In this document: positions 6,998-16,471 of the stretch, one piece after another | How positions within the stretch are numbered: position 1 is the first letter of the stretch | Layout: every line of letters begins with the position of its first letter | Assembly: GCF_020594515.1 (NCBI RefSeq) | Contig: NZ_JAJCTH010000015.1 | Span: 1-64,000 of the forward strand | Direction: 5' to 3' | Source: Rhodoferax sp. U2-2l | Lineage (GTDB): Bacteria > Pseudomonadota > Gammaproteobacteria > Burkholderiales > Burkholderiaceae_C | Length of the DNA stretch: 64,000 nucleotides | Position numbers and translations under genes: made by a program | Notes under the pieces: generated by a model | The model's database searches: none | What the model was told of the DNA's origin: nothing | The model's input: only the letters and a program-made list of their open reading frames with translations

Positions 6998-9656
6998 GCC
7001 AGCCGAACCCCAGCACCACCAGCCCACCCACGCCCATCGCCGCAGCCAACCAGGCCAGCGGCAGCGGCGCAAACTTGAACAGCCCAGCCAGCCAGGGCAC
7101 ATACAGCGCCAGCAGCATCAATGCAAGCGCCGCGCCACACACCCACCACAAAGTGCGGTTGGGCACCCGCAGGCTGTGCCACAGCGAACCGCTGCGCGAC
7201 CGGTTAGCCAGAATCAGCGCCAGGTTGCTGGCCACGATGGTGGCAAACGAAAAGGCCCGGGCCGCACCTTCACCCAGGTTGGCCATGCCCCACCAGGTGG
7301 CCGCCAGCACCACCGCCAGTGCGCCCAGGCCCTGCAGCAGCGCCCACAGCAGCGTCAGGCCGCCAAACAGCGGCGTGGTCACATCACGCGGCGGGCGCTG
7401 CATCAGGTCAGGCTCGGCGGGTTCGTTCTCAAACACCATGGAGCACGCCGGGTCAATCACCAGTTCCAGAAACGCGATGTGCAGCGGGTACAGCATGGTC
7501 GGCCAGCCCAGCAGCACCGGCAGCAGCGCCATGCCGGCAATCGGCACGTGCACCGCCAGGATGTACGACATGGACTTGCGCAGGTTGTCAAAAATGCGGC
7601 GCCCCAGCCGCACCGCCTGCACCAACCCGGCAAAGTTGTCGTCCAGCAGCACGATGGACGCCGCCTCGCGCGCCACATCGGTGCCACGCTCCCCCATGGC
7701 CACCCCGACATGGGCCGCTTTCAGGGCCGGCGCGTCGTTGACGCCGTCACCGGTCATGGCCACCACCTCGCCGCGGGCTTGGAGGGCTTGCACGATGCGC
7801 AGCTTTTGCGTGGGTGCGATGCGGGCGCAGACGCTGACCGTGGCCAGACGCTGCCGCAGCGCGGCGTCATCGAGCTGGTTCATGCCATCGCCGGTCAGCA
7901 ACCAATCATCCGGCGGCGGTTGCGCCTGGTCAGCCGTAGACGTGGCAAGGCCCTGTGGCGGCGGGTGGTCGGGCGGTGTCGGCAGGTACAACCCCGCCTG
8001 ATGCGCGATCGCCTGCGCGGTGGCCGGGTAGTCGCCGGTGATCATCACCACACGGATGCCCGCCGTGCGCGCCTGCGCGACCGCGGCCGGGATGTCGGCG
8101 CGCAGCGGGTCGGCCAGGCCGAGCAGGCCGACAAATTCAAACTCGAAATCATGTTCAATGGCGGGCCAGTCCATGCCCTCAAAACGCGAACGCGCCACCC
8201 CCAGCACCCGCAAACCGCGCACCGCCATCGCCTCCACGGCGCTGGCCACCCGCGCCTGGGCAGCAGCGTCCATGTGGCACAAATCCACAATCGCCTCGGG
8301 CGCGCCTTTGGCCGCCACCACATGCGCCTGGCCATCCACCGCTTTCCAGACGTGGGACATGGCACGCAATTCGGGCGTCAAGCCGTACTGCTGCATCAGC
8401 GTCCAGTCGCGGTGCAAGTGCTCGGTGTCTTTCAAAAAGTGCTGGCCCAGGCGGTGAAACGCTTTTTCCATGGGGTCAAACGGATCACGCACGCTGGCCA
8501 GAATCGAATACTCCACCAAGGTGTGAAAGGCCTCGGGTAACTCAGGGGTGGTGGCGTAGTCGATCAGCAGGCACTCGCCCGGCACCCCCGCTGCCTCTGG
8601 TTGGGTGCCGCCCGGCTCGGCGTACAACTGCGCCACAGTCATGCGGTTTTCGGTCAAGGTGCCCGTTTTGTCGACGCACAACACGCTGGTCGCGCCCAGG
8701 GTTTCGATGGCGGCGATGCGACGCGTCAGCACCTTGTGTTTGGACAGACGCCAGGCGCCCAGCGCGGGAATCACGGTCAGCACCACACTGAACTCCTGCG
8801 GCAACAGCGCCATCGCCAGGGCAATCCCGGCCAGCAAGGCCCCCAGCCAATCGCCCTTGAGCCAGCCATAGGTCAGCACCAGCATCAGGCTAGCCACAGC
8901 TGCCATGACGGCCAGCCCTTTGACCAGTTGTGCCGTCTGCAACCGCAGCGGCGAAGCCTCCGGGGTGAGACCGGCCAACGCAGCGCCAATGCGCCCGATC
9001 TCACTGCGCGCCCCGGTGGCCGTGACGCGGGCCAAACCGTGCCCACGCACCAGCAGCGTGCCGGCAAACAGCTGGGCATTGGCCGCCGCCGTGCCATCAA
9101 CATGGGCGCCGTCCCCAACGCCCGCCGCATCCGTGGCCGACTTGTCCACCGGGATGGCCTCGCCGGTCAGCAGTGACTCATCCACTTGCACATCGGCGCC
9201 CTCCATCAGCAGCGCATCCGCCGCAATACGGTCGCCCTCAGCCAGCACCAGCACATCGCCAACCACCACATCGCTGCCGGCCAGGCGCACCGCGGCGCCA
9301 TCGCGCCACACCAGCGCACGCGGGCTGGTCAGGTCACGCAGGGCCGCCAGCGCGTGTTCGGTTTTGCCCTCCTGGTACAGCGTGAGCGCCAGCACCACCA
9401 GCACCAGGCCAAACAGCACCAGCCCCTCCTGCAGATCACCCAGCACCAGGTAGAGAACGCCTGCGCCGAGCAGCAGCGCAAACATCGGGTCAGACAAGGT
9501 CTCCCGCACCATCGCCAGCCAGCCGCGCTGCTGCGCCGAAGACAACACATTGGGGCCCTCGTCGCGCAAGCGCTGCGCCGCCTGCTCGGCACTCAGGCCC
9601 AGCTGCGGCAGCGCCCTGGCGGCAGCCTTTGCATCAGACAGATGGTTGTGGGCCAT
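6966..9656 (-). CDS. Cation-translocating P-type ATPase
   Basis: 896-residue inner-membrane pump of the P2-like class. Seen in order: an N-terminal cation-ATPase domain, the actuator LLTGEAIPVDKS (about 162-173), the M4 segment LLPQEFSVVLTVIPALG, the phosphorylation motif DKTGTLTEN (Asp near 329), the hinge MTGDGVNDAPALKAAHVGVAMG and six C-terminal membrane spans. M4 carries PQEF rather than the PEGLP of calcium pumps, so the ion is uncertain; calcium, magnesium or monovalent cations are possible. No N-terminal heavy-metal CxxC domain. Convergent with the HD-GYP-like gene. Confidence 0.88.
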   Translation of the reverse strand: MAHNHLSDAKAAARALPQLGLSAEQAAQRLRDEGPNVLSSAQQRGWLAMVRETLSDPMFALLLGAGVLYLVLGDLQEGLVLFGLVLVVLALTLYQEGKTEHALAALRDLTSPRALVWRDGAAVRLAGSDVVVGDVLVLAEGDRIAADALLMEGADVQVDESLLTGEAIPVDKSATDAAGVGDGAHVDGTAAANAQLFAGTLLVRGHGLARVTATGARSEIGRIGAALAGLTPEASPLRLQTAQLVKGLAVMAAVASLMLVLTYGWLKGDWLGALLAGIALAMALLPQEFSVVLTVIPALGAWRLSKHKVLTRRIAAIETLGATSVLCVDKTGTLTENRMTVAQLYAEPGGTQPEAAGVPGECLLIDYATTPELPEAFHTLVEYSILASVRDPFDPMEKAFHRLGQHFLKDTEHLHRDWTLMQQYGLTPELRAMSHVWKAVDGQAHVVAAKGAPEAIVDLCHMDAAAQARVASAVEAMAVRGLRVLGVARSRFEGMDWPAIEHDFEFEFVGLLGLADPLRADIPAAVAQARTAGIRVVMITGDYPATAQAIAHQAGLYLPTPPDHPPPQGLATSTADQAQPPPDDWLLTGDGMNQLDDAALRQRLATVSVCARIAPTQKLRIVQALQARGEVVAMTGDGVNDAPALKAAHVGVAMGERGTDVAREAASIVLLDDNFAGLVQAVRLGRRIFDNLRKSMSYILAVHVPIAGMALLPVLLGWPTMLYPLHIAFLELVIDPACSMVFENEPAEPDLMQRPPRDVTTPLFGGLTLLWALLQGLGALAVVLAATWWGMANLGEGAARAFSFATIVASNLALILANRSRSGSLWHSLRVPNRTLWWVCGAALALMLLALYVPWLAGLFKFAPLPLAWLAAAMGVGGLVVLGFGWLKPRGVGAGV

Positions 9657-9815
9657 GTTGGCGTTCCGTTTTTGTCGGTAAGTGGTTGACAGCGCGGTTC
9701 ATCATCGCCGTTGCCTGATCAAAAGTCCAGACACACCCGCCGCATCCTGCCGGGCTGGACCTGCCGCCCCGTATCAGGCGTCATGTCTGTGAATTCATAC
9801 AGTAACATTGTGGCC

Positions 9816-11195
9816 ATGGCCAAAGAAAAAACTGTGTATGTGTGCTCGGAGTGTGGCGGCGTCAGCCCCAAATGGCAGGGCAAATGCCCCAGCTGCAACG
9901 CCTGGAACACCCTGATCGAATCCGCACCCGAGAGCACCGCGCCCACCAAAAACCGCTTTGCCTCGCTGGCCAAGACGGCTGAGGTGGCCATTTTGGGCGA
10001 CATCGACGCGGTGGACATGGCCCGCACCCCCACCGGCCACGACGAGCTGGACCGCGTGCTGGGTGGCGGCATGGTCGAAGGCGGTGTGGTGCTGATCGGC
10101 GGCGACCCCGGCATCGGCAAATCGACCCTGCTGTTGCAGGCGCTCGATTCGCTGCAGCGCAGCGGCCAAAGCACGCTGTATGTCACCGGCGAAGAAAGCG
10201 GCGCCCAGGTGGCGTTGCGCTCGCGTCGGCTGGGGCTGGACCACTCGCAGGTGCGGGTGCTGGCCGAGATTCAGCTCGAGAAAATTCTGGCCACGCTGGA
10301 CGCCACCCAGCCCGACATTGCCGTGATCGACTCGATCCAGACCGTCTATTCCGACCAGCTCACCTCGGCACCTGGCTCGGTGGCGCAGGTGCGCGAATGT
10401 GCCGCCCACCTGACCCGCGCCGCCAAAGCCTCGGGCGTGTGCATCGTGCTGGTGGGCCACGTCACCAAAGAAGGCGCGCTGGCCGGGCCGCGCGTGCTGG
10501 AGCACATGGTCGACACGGTGTTGTATTTCGAGGGCGACACCCACAGCAGCTTCAGACTGGTGCGCGCCATCAAGAACCGTTTTGGCGCGGTCAACGAGAT
10601 CGGCGTGTTTGCCATGACCGAAAAAGGCCTGAAAGGCGTCAGCAACCCGAGTGCCATCTTTCTGAGCCAGCACGCCGAGCCGGTGCCCGGCAGCTGTGTG
10701 ATGGTCACGCTGGAAGGCACGCGACCCATGCTGGTGGAGATTCAGGCGCTGGTAGACAGTGGTGGCCCCAGCCCGCGGCGCTTGAGCGTCGGTCTGGACA
10801 AGGATCGCCTCGCCATGCTGCTGGCGGTGCTGCACCGCCACGCCGGGGTGGCGTGTATGGATCAGGACGTGTTTGTCAACGCGGTAGGCGGTGTCCGGAT
10901 CTCGGAGCCCGCCGCGGACCTGGCGGTGCTGCTGGCGATCACGTCATCACTCAGAGGCAAACCACTGCCCAAAGGCTTCTTCGCGTTTGGCGAAGTGGGG
11001 CTGGCCGGTGAGGTGCGCCCGGCGCCACGCGGGCAGGAGCGCCTGAAAGAAGCCGCCAAACTGGGCTTCAGTGTGGCCGTGGTGCCCAAGGCCAATGTGC
11101 CCAAAAACCTCCAATCCAAAGACTTTGAAGGCCTGACGATTCACGCCGTGGAGCGTGTCGAGCAGGCCATGGAGATTGTGCGCAGTCTGGCTTAA
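9816..11195 (+). CDS. radA: DNA repair protein RadA
   Basis: 459 residues. RadA is a RecA-related DnaB-like helicase that helps branch migration in recombinational repair. In order: a C4 zinc finger (CSECGGVSPKWQGKCPSC, residues 10-27), Walker A GGDPGIGKST (about 95-104), the diagnostic KNRFGAVNEIGVF motif and a Lon-protease-like C-terminal domain. Start at 9816 (MAKEKTVYVC) is the conserved RadA N-terminus; the frame upstream is not conserved. It ends in a 4-bp convergent overlap with the skp-like gene. Confidence 0.95.
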   Translation: MAKEKTVYVCSECGGVSPKWQGKCPSCNAWNTLIESAPESTAPTKNRFASLAKTAEVAILGDIDAVDMARTPTGHDELDRVLGGGMVEGGVVLIGGDPGIGKSTLLLQALDSLQRSGQSTLYVTGEESGAQVALRSRRLGLDHSQVRVLAEIQLEKILATLDATQPDIAVIDSIQTVYSDQLTSAPGSVAQVRECAAHLTRAAKASGVCIVLVGHVTKEGALAGPRVLEHMVDTVLYFEGDTHSSFRLVRAIKNRFGAVNEIGVFAMTEKGLKGVSNPSAIFLSQHAEPVPGSCVMVTLEGTRPMLVEIQALVDSGGPSPRRLSVGLDKDRLAMLLAVLHRHAGVACMDQDVFVNAVGGVRISEPAADLAVLLAITSSLRGKPLPKGFFAFGEVGLAGEVRPAPRGQERLKEAAKLGFSVAVVPKANVPKNLQSKDFEGLTIHAVERVEQAMEIVRSLA

Positions 11196-11746
11196 TTGCC
11201 GTCCAGCATCTTCAGCACACGGTCGGTCAAGTCGTTTTTGGGGTCAACAAAAATCGCGGACTGCAGCACAAAGTCCAGCTTTTCAGCGGCGGCAATGTCT
11301 TTCACCGCTTTGTTGACGCTGACCAGCAGCTTTTGCAGCTCTTCGTTCTTGCGTTTGTTCAGGTCTTCCTGAAAGCTGCGCTGGGTGCGCTGCAGGTCAC
11401 GCTCTTGCTCCATCAATTTTTTTTGCTGCTCCAGGCGTTTGGCCTCGGCCAGCACGGGGGCATCGGTCTGGAACTTGGTCACGGCTGACTTGAACGCGGT
11501 GTCTTGTGCAGCACCGTCTTTTTGCCGCGCAGAAAACTCTTTCTCCAGCTTGACCTGGCTGGCCTTGGCGGGGGCCGATTCTTTCAACACCCGCTCCAGG
11601 TTGACAAACCCGACGCGACCGGCAGAAAAATCTGCCGCTTGCGCAGCGCTCATGCCAAAAGCGCACAGAAAACTGAGGAACAGGCCCGCGCCAAAGCGCT
11701 GGAGCGCACCGTGGTTGCCGAAAAAAGACGTGTGTTGTTGGGTCAT
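11192..11746 (-). CDS. OmpH/Skp family periplasmic chaperone-like protein
   Basis: 184 residues. An N-terminal signal peptide (hydrophobic GAGLFLSFLCAFGMSAAQA, cleavage near residue 38) is followed by the OmpH pattern VGFVNLERVLKESAPAKAS and a long charged coiled-coil region (about 60-150), ending in a beta-like DFVLQSAIFVDPKNDLTDRVL. Skp/OmpH proteins hold unfolded outer-membrane proteins in the periplasm. The usual bamA-skp-lpxD context is absent, so this may be a paralogue of the main Skp. Confidence 0.8.
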   Translation of the reverse strand: MTQQHTSFFGNHGALQRFGAGLFLSFLCAFGMSAAQAADFSAGRVGFVNLERVLKESAPAKASQVKLEKEFSARQKDGAAQDTAFKSAVTKFQTDAPVLAEAKRLEQQKKLMEQERDLQRTQRSFQEDLNKRKNEELQKLLVSVNKAVKDIAAAEKLDFVLQSAIFVDPKNDLTDRVLKMLDGN

Positions 11747-11809
11747 GGTGGGGTGTGATGAAGTGAAAGAAGAGATTGTGCGACGGAATGCGCCGTGTGC
11801 CGAATGGCC

Positions 11810-12439
11810 TTATTGGCGAACCACCGTGTTGCCTGATTTTTTGACCGGGTCACCGACCTTGAAGCCGGGGTCCTGCGCGAAGTCAAACGTGGCGCTGCCG
11901 CCGTGGCTGTAGGTCACGCTCACCTGCCAGACCTGGGTGGTGTTCATGTTTTCCTGGATCTTTTTGCCGGCATAGGCGCCGCCCGCGGCACCGGCAATGG
12001 TGGCCAGGTCTTTGCCAAAACCGCCGCCCACCTGACGCCCCAGCACGGCACCGGCCACGCCACCGGCAATCAGCCCCACCGCATTGGCCTCACCTTCTTT
12101 GTCCACCAGGTTGATGGCCGTCACCCGGCCGCAGTCGGCGCAGTCTTTGGCCGTGGGCTGGGTGCTGTAGGTGCCCGGCTGGGTGCGCAAGGCGGCCAGT
12201 GATTTGTCGTAGATGGCTTGCGCATCACGGCGGCATTGGATACGCGCCTCGGGCGAGGCTTCGTCAGCGCACAACTTCTTGTCCGCCTCAAAACGCACTT
12301 TGGCTTCTTCTGCGCTGGCTTTGGCCTGTGGGTTGCTGGTCCAGCTGGTTTGCGCCAGCGCCGGGCTAACCGACAAAAAACAGAGCAGACCAGCGGCCAG
12401 GGCCGCCCGCTTGATAACGAACTGTGACTTGTTTGCCAT
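11810..12439 (-). CDS. Glycine-zipper (17-kDa antigen-like) exported protein
   Basis: 209 residues from 12439, with GGAGG 6 bases upstream. A signal peptide (AALAAGLLCFLSVSPALA) is followed by a polar region containing Cys residues (CADEASPEARIQCRR, CADCGR) and then a glycine-zipper 2TM segment (LIAGGVAGAVLGRQVGGGFG ... IAGAAGGAYAGKKIQE). Glycine-zipper proteins of this kind sit in or under the outer membrane. No lipobox is clear. The Cys-rich stretch may form disulfides. The specific function is unknown; the neighbour Skp-like gene also concerns the envelope. Confidence 0.78.
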   Translation of the reverse strand: MANKSQFVIKRAALAAGLLCFLSVSPALAQTSWTSNPQAKASAEEAKVRFEADKKLCADEASPEARIQCRRDAQAIYDKSLAALRTQPGTYSTQPTAKDCADCGRVTAINLVDKEGEANAVGLIAGGVAGAVLGRQVGGGFGKDLATIAGAAGGAYAGKKIQENMNTTQVWQVSVTYSHGGSATFDFAQDPGFKVGDPVKKSGNTVVRQ

Positions 12440-12630
12440 AAAGACCTCCAGAACCGACAGCGACCGCGCCATCCATCAAGCGGCAAGGATACCCGCATGC
12501 CGTCAAGTTTCGGTGAACGACCTGTAACCGGGGGTTAGCCCTAGGCGTGACTCTGGTTTCGCCCGGACCAGACCTCTAAAATGAACGACTTTGTTACACA
12601 GCGCCCGCTAAACACTTTGAGGAACAACCG

Positions 12631-13569
12631 ATGAGCCCCCTACCCCCTTCCATGGCTGACCGCGACGGCAAAATCTGGATGGACGGCCAGATGGTGGACT
12701 GGCGCGACGCCAAGATCCACGTGCTGACCCACACCCTGCACTACGGCTGCGGTGCGTTTGAGGGCGTGCGCGCTTACAACACCGTCAACGGCCCGGCGAT
12801 CTTCCGCCTGGAAGAGCACACCGACCGCCTGTTCAACAGCGCCAAAATCCTGCGCATGAAGATCCCTTTCACCAAGGAAGAGGTCAACGAGGCCCAGAAA
12901 GCCGTGATCCGCGAGAACAAGCTCGACTCCGGCTACCTGCGCCCGCTGACCTGGATTGGTGACAAAAAACTCGGTGTCTCACCCAAGGGCAACACCATCC
13001 ACCTGATGGTCGCCGCCTGGCCCTGGGGCGCCTACCTGGGTGAAGAAGGCATGCGCCGTGGCATCCGCGTGAAAATTTCCAGCTACACCCGCCACCACGT
13101 CAACATCACCATGACGCAGGCCAAAGCGGTCAGCAACTACACCAATTCCATTTTGGCCAACATGGAAGCCACCGACGACGGCTACGACGAAGCCATGCTG
13201 CTGGACGCCAGCGGTTTTGTCTCGGAAGGCGCCGGCGAAAACCTGTTTGTGGTGAAAGACGGCGTGGTCTACACGCCGGATCTGTCCGCTGGTGCACTCA
13301 ACGGCATCACCCGCAACACCGTGCTGCACATCTGCAAGGACCTGGGCCTGGAGCTGGTGCAAAAACGCATCACCCGCGACGAGGTCTACATCAGCGACGA
13401 AGCTTTCTTTACCGGCACCGCCGCCGAAGTGACCCCGATCCGCGAGGTGGACCGGCTGGAAATCGGCTGCGGCAGCCGTGGCCCGATCACCGAGAAAATC
13501 CAGAGCGCGTTTTTTGACATCGTCAACGGCCGCAACCCAAAATACGCCCACTGGCTGACCCTGGTCTGA
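12631..13569 (+). CDS. ilvE: Branched-chain amino acid aminotransferase
   Basis: 312-residue PLP class IV aminotransferase making leucine, isoleucine and valine from their 2-oxo acids. Typical features are KIWMDGQMVDWRDAKIHVL at the N-terminus, HYGCGAFEGVRAY, ANMEATDDGYDEAMLLD and FVSEGAGENLFVV; the PLP lysine is in the MTQAKAVSNY segment. TGAGGAAC lies 7-10 bases before the ATG. It is followed at 23 bp by a small zinc-finger gene and then a heptosyltransferase, a likely operon. Confidence 0.94.
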   Translation: MSPLPPSMADRDGKIWMDGQMVDWRDAKIHVLTHTLHYGCGAFEGVRAYNTVNGPAIFRLEEHTDRLFNSAKILRMKIPFTKEEVNEAQKAVIRENKLDSGYLRPLTWIGDKKLGVSPKGNTIHLMVAAWPWGAYLGEEGMRRGIRVKISSYTRHHVNITMTQAKAVSNYTNSILANMEATDDGYDEAMLLDASGFVSEGAGENLFVVKDGVVYTPDLSAGALNGITRNTVLHICKDLGLELVQKRITRDEVYISDEAFFTGTAAEVTPIREVDRLEIGCGSRGPITEKIQSAFFDIVNGRNPKYAHWLTLV

Positions 13570-13592
13570 AACTTCGCAAAGTTGAACACACC

Positions 13593-13796
13593 ATGACAAA
13601 AGCAACCGTTGAACTGCTGGCCAAGGACTTGAACCACGCCGGCGGGGTGTATTGCCCGAGTCCACTGGCCAACATGACCCTCTGGAACACCCACCCCAAG
13701 GTGTATCTGGATGTGGCCCGTACCGGCCAGGCCAGGTGCCCGTACTGCGGCACGGTGTACCAACTCAAAGCCGGCGAACACGTTCAAGGCCACTGA
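13593..13796 (+). CDS. Small CHCC-type zinc-finger protein
   Basis: 67 residues. The arrangement YCPSP...THPKVYLDV...ARCPYCGTVYQL (Cys, His, CxxC) is the zf-CHCC signature also found in the mitochondrial NDUFS6 subunit family. In betaproteobacteria this small protein usually follows ilvE, as here. It likely binds one zinc ion; its physiological role is not established. Its stop overlaps the next start as TGATG. Confidence 0.85.
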   Translation: MTKATVELLAKDLNHAGGVYCPSPLANMTLWNTHPKVYLDVARTGQARCPYCGTVYQLKAGEHVQGH

Positions 13797-14857
13797 TGGC
13801 TGAGGGCCACGCGCCAGCGCGCACAGCCAAACGTGCGCTGGTCATTGCGCCGCAGTGGATCGGCGACGCCGTCATGACCGAGCCGCTGCTGCGCCGCCTG
13901 CAGACGCGCGGCGAGCGGCTCACGGTGGGTGCGCTGCCCTGGGTGGCGCCGGTGTACCGGGCCATGCCGCAGGTCGCCGACGTCATCGAATTCCCTTTTG
14001 CCCATGGCGGCCTGCAATGGCGAGAGCGCCGCGCCGTGGCCCGGCAGCTCGATGGCCAGTTTGACGTGGCCTACATCTGCCCCAACTCCCTCAAAAGTGC
14101 CCTGCTGCCTTTTCTTGCGGGGATACCGGAGCGGGTGGGTTACCTGGGCGAAGCCCGCGTGGGTGTGCTGACCCACCGCCTGAAAAACCCGGCCAAGCGC
14201 CAGCGCCCGCCGATGGTGGCCTTTTACTCGGCACTCAGTGGCGATACCGATGTCGCCGCAGACCGGCCGCGCTTGCAGCTGGACACCGCCAGCGCAGACG
14301 CCACCTTGCGGGTGCTGGGCTTGCAGCGCGGCGGCTATGTGGTGATGGCCCCGGGCGCAGAATTTGGCCCCGCCAAGCGCTGGCCCACCCGCCACTTTGC
14401 CGACCTGGCCCGCCAGTTGACCGTGCCGGTGGTGTTACTGGGTTCAGGCAAAGAAGCCGACCTCTGCGCCGAGATTGTTCAAGATGGCACCAGCACCTTG
14501 CCAGGCGGCAGCCCCACCATCATCAATCTGGCCGGCAAAACCACCCTGACCCAGGCGCTGTGTGTGATCAGCGCGGCCAAGAACATGGTCAGCAACGACT
14601 CGGGGCTGATGCATGTGGCGGCCGGTTTTGGCGTGCCACAGGTGGCCATTTTTGGCTCCAGCAGCCCGCTGCACACACCGCCGCTCAACGATGCCGCCCA
14701 TGTGTTGTGGCTGAAAAACGACCCCGCCTATCTTCCCCCGCTGGATTGCGCGCCGTGCTTTGAGCGCGTCTGCCCGCTGGGCCACACCCGTTGCCTCAAC
14801 GACATCGCGGCCAGTCAGGTGTTGCCGTTGTTAGAGCCACGCACCGCGGTTCGATGA
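13796..14857 (+). CDS. waaF: Lipopolysaccharide heptosyltransferase II
   Basis: 353-residue glycosyltransferase family 9 enzyme adding the second heptose to the LPS inner core, acting at the cytoplasmic face of the inner membrane with ADP-heptose. Signatures: ALVIAPQWIGDAVMTEPLLRRL at the start, MAPGAEFGPAKRWPTRHFA, and ISAAKNMVSNDSGLMHVAAGFGVPQVAIFGSSSP. The C-terminal CAPCFERVCPLGHTRCL Cys-rich segment is typical of WaaF. The start overlaps the zinc-finger stop (TGATG), supporting translational coupling. Confidence 0.9.
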   Translation: MAEGHAPARTAKRALVIAPQWIGDAVMTEPLLRRLQTRGERLTVGALPWVAPVYRAMPQVADVIEFPFAHGGLQWRERRAVARQLDGQFDVAYICPNSLKSALLPFLAGIPERVGYLGEARVGVLTHRLKNPAKRQRPPMVAFYSALSGDTDVAADRPRLQLDTASADATLRVLGLQRGGYVVMAPGAEFGPAKRWPTRHFADLARQLTVPVVLLGSGKEADLCAEIVQDGTSTLPGGSPTIINLAGKTTLTQALCVISAAKNMVSNDSGLMHVAAGFGVPQVAIFGSSSPLHTPPLNDAAHVLWLKNDPAYLPPLDCAPCFERVCPLGHTRCLNDIAASQVLPLLEPRTAVR

Positions 14858-14879
14858 GCACTGAGGGCTGATATGGATT

Positions 14880-14905
14880 AAAAAAAAGCCACCCGAAGGT
14901 GGCTT
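14880..14905 (-). terminator. Intrinsic terminator with UUCG tetraloop (minus strand)
   Basis: An 8-bp stem (AAGCCACC / GGTGGCTT, 14886-14905) closes a CGAA loop on the plus strand, which is UUCG on the minus strand, followed there by eight or more T. It terminates leftward transcripts, either read-through from the histidine kinase ending at 15107 or a small RNA in between. Confidence 0.85.
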
Positions 14906-14911
14906 GTAAAA

Positions 14912-14927
14912 GTTCCCCGAAGGGAAC
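14912..14927 (-). other. Second UUCG-tetraloop hairpin beside the terminator
   Basis: GTTCCC and GGGAAC form a 6-bp stem around a loop that reads UUCG on the minus strand, just upstream of the terminator at 14880-14905 in transcript direction. A further hairpin, ATCCCCC/GGGGGAT, sits at 15041-15058. The three hairpins give a structured minus-strand leader or small-RNA candidate. Confidence 0.5.
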
Positions 14928-15106
14928 GTCGTTGGAAACCTTGCAAAATCCAAAAGTACTTTTGAATACCTTCTCAGAGAGTTTTGCTTCATGACTGTGA
15001 CAGCAGCGAGGAGAACTGTAACGGGCCTCTGAGCGTTTGGGTATCCCCCAAATGGGGGATATTGAGGGGGTTTTCAAAGAATTTTTCAATTTTTTTGAAA
15101 CAAACC

Positions 15107-16471
15107 TCAGTGCTTGGCCTGCTGCAGGGGCAACTCGACAACAAAACAGGCGCCACCGTCGGGCCGGTTCTCGCAAAAAGCCCGCCCGCCATGGCGCTGG
15201 GCGATGGATTTCACCAGCGCCAGCCCCAAACCAACGCCCCCATCACGCTCGGTGGCGCCGGGCAGCCGGTAAAACGGCTCAAAAATACGCTCCATCAGCT
15301 CAGGCGGCACACCGGGGCCGCGGTCACAGACCCTGATTTCCACACCCGCCGCGGTCTGGCGCAGGCGCAGGCTGACCTCCCCTTTGGCGTGGCGGCGGGC
15401 GTTTTCCAGCAGGTTGCGCACCGCGCGGCGCAACAGTTTGGCCACCCCTTGCACCGGCAACTCATGCGACACCTGGGCGCTGCCGGCGGCGTCGTGGTCT
15501 GGCAACACCAGCTCGGCGTCGACCCGGGCGCATTCCTCCACGGCCAGCCCCACCAGGTCAACCGACTCCACCGTGCCCATGTCGCTTTCGCGCGCATCGA
15601 GTCGGCTGGCCAGCAAAATCTCTTCAATCAGCTGGTCCAGCTCGGTGATGTTGCGGGCAATTTCATCGCGAAAGGCGGGCGACACGTTCGGCCCCATCAG
15701 CTCCAGGCCCATGCGGATACGTGTCAACGGCGAGCGCAACTCATGCGAGGCATTGGCCAGCAAGGACTTTTGCGAGGCCAGCAGCGCCTCATGCGACTTG
15801 ACCAGCGTTTCCACCCGCTCGGCGGCGTGGTTGAACCGCTTGGCCAGAAACGCCACCTCGTCCGAGCCGGTTTCGGGAACACGGGCCGACAAATCGCCCT
15901 CGCCCCATTGCTGCACGCCGTTTTGCAGACACTCCAGGCGGCGCGTGAGGGTGCGCACGATCGGGTAGGTGGCCAGCGCCACGGCCAGGCCCACCCACAC
16001 CAGCATCCAGGCAAAGCCAAAGGGCGGGCGGCTCCAGAAGGACGGCGGCGGGCGCGTCAGGCGCACACGGACGGTCTGGCCGTCTTGCATACGCACGACA
16101 AATTCCGAGCCTGGCCGCAGGTCTGCTTCAGCCGCCGTGGAGGCGGCCGCCTGCGGGCTGGTGACACCAGGCCCGGCATCAGGTTCGTCGCCCTCTGGCA
16201 CGTCAGCCGGTGCCATCTGGCCCAGTTGCGCGGCCTGGCGACGCGCCTCACGGGCGGCATGGCGCTGCTCCCGCCACTCGCGCATGGCATGCTCGTCCAG
16301 CATGTGGTGTGGTCGCCCGCGGCCAATGATCTGCCCGGTCGCGTTGCTCACCACCACCTCGCGCGGTGGCGGGTCGGCGGTCATGCGCCAGATCCAGCCC
16401 ACCAGCAGAATGAGCACGGCCACCGCCATGACCACCGCCAGCCAGATGCGGACGTAAAGTTTGTTGAACAT
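15107..16471 (-). CDS. Sensor histidine kinase (EnvZ/RstB/CpxA type)
   Basis: 454-residue inner-membrane sensor. First membrane span near residues 7-27 (VRIWLAVVMAVAVLILLVGW), a periplasmic domain of about 130 residues, second span (FAWMLVWVGLAVALATYPIV), HAMP, then HisKA with the phospho-accepting His in ANASHELRSPLTRI, and HATPase boxes (NLLENARRHA, DRGPGVPPELMERIFEPF, GVGLGLALVKSIAQRHGG). Its start abuts the stop of the upstream OmpR-type regulator, which is therefore its partner. The stimulus is not evident; the periplasmic region lacks a known fold by eye. Confidence 0.92.
   Translation of the reverse strand: MFNKLYVRIWLAVVMAVAVLILLVGWIWRMTADPPPREVVVSNATGQIIGRGRPHHMLDEHAMREWREQRHAAREARRQAAQLGQMAPADVPEGDEPDAGPGVTSPQAAASTAAEADLRPGSEFVVRMQDGQTVRVRLTRPPPSFWSRPPFGFAWMLVWVGLAVALATYPIVRTLTRRLECLQNGVQQWGEGDLSARVPETGSDEVAFLAKRFNHAAERVETLVKSHEALLASQKSLLANASHELRSPLTRIRMGLELMGPNVSPAFRDEIARNITELDQLIEEILLASRLDARESDMGTVESVDLVGLAVEECARVDAELVLPDHDAAGSAQVSHELPVQGVAKLLRRAVRNLLENARRHAKGEVSLRLRQTAAGVEIRVCDRGPGVPPELMERIFEPFYRLPGATERDGGVGLGLALVKSIAQRHGGRAFCENRPDGGACFVVELPLQQAKH

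Noticed and set aside
6957-8540. Long plus-strand ORF of 527 codons
   Set aside because: It is antisense to the P-type ATPase, rich in Gln, His and Arg, with no domain; a typical shadow in GC-rich DNA.
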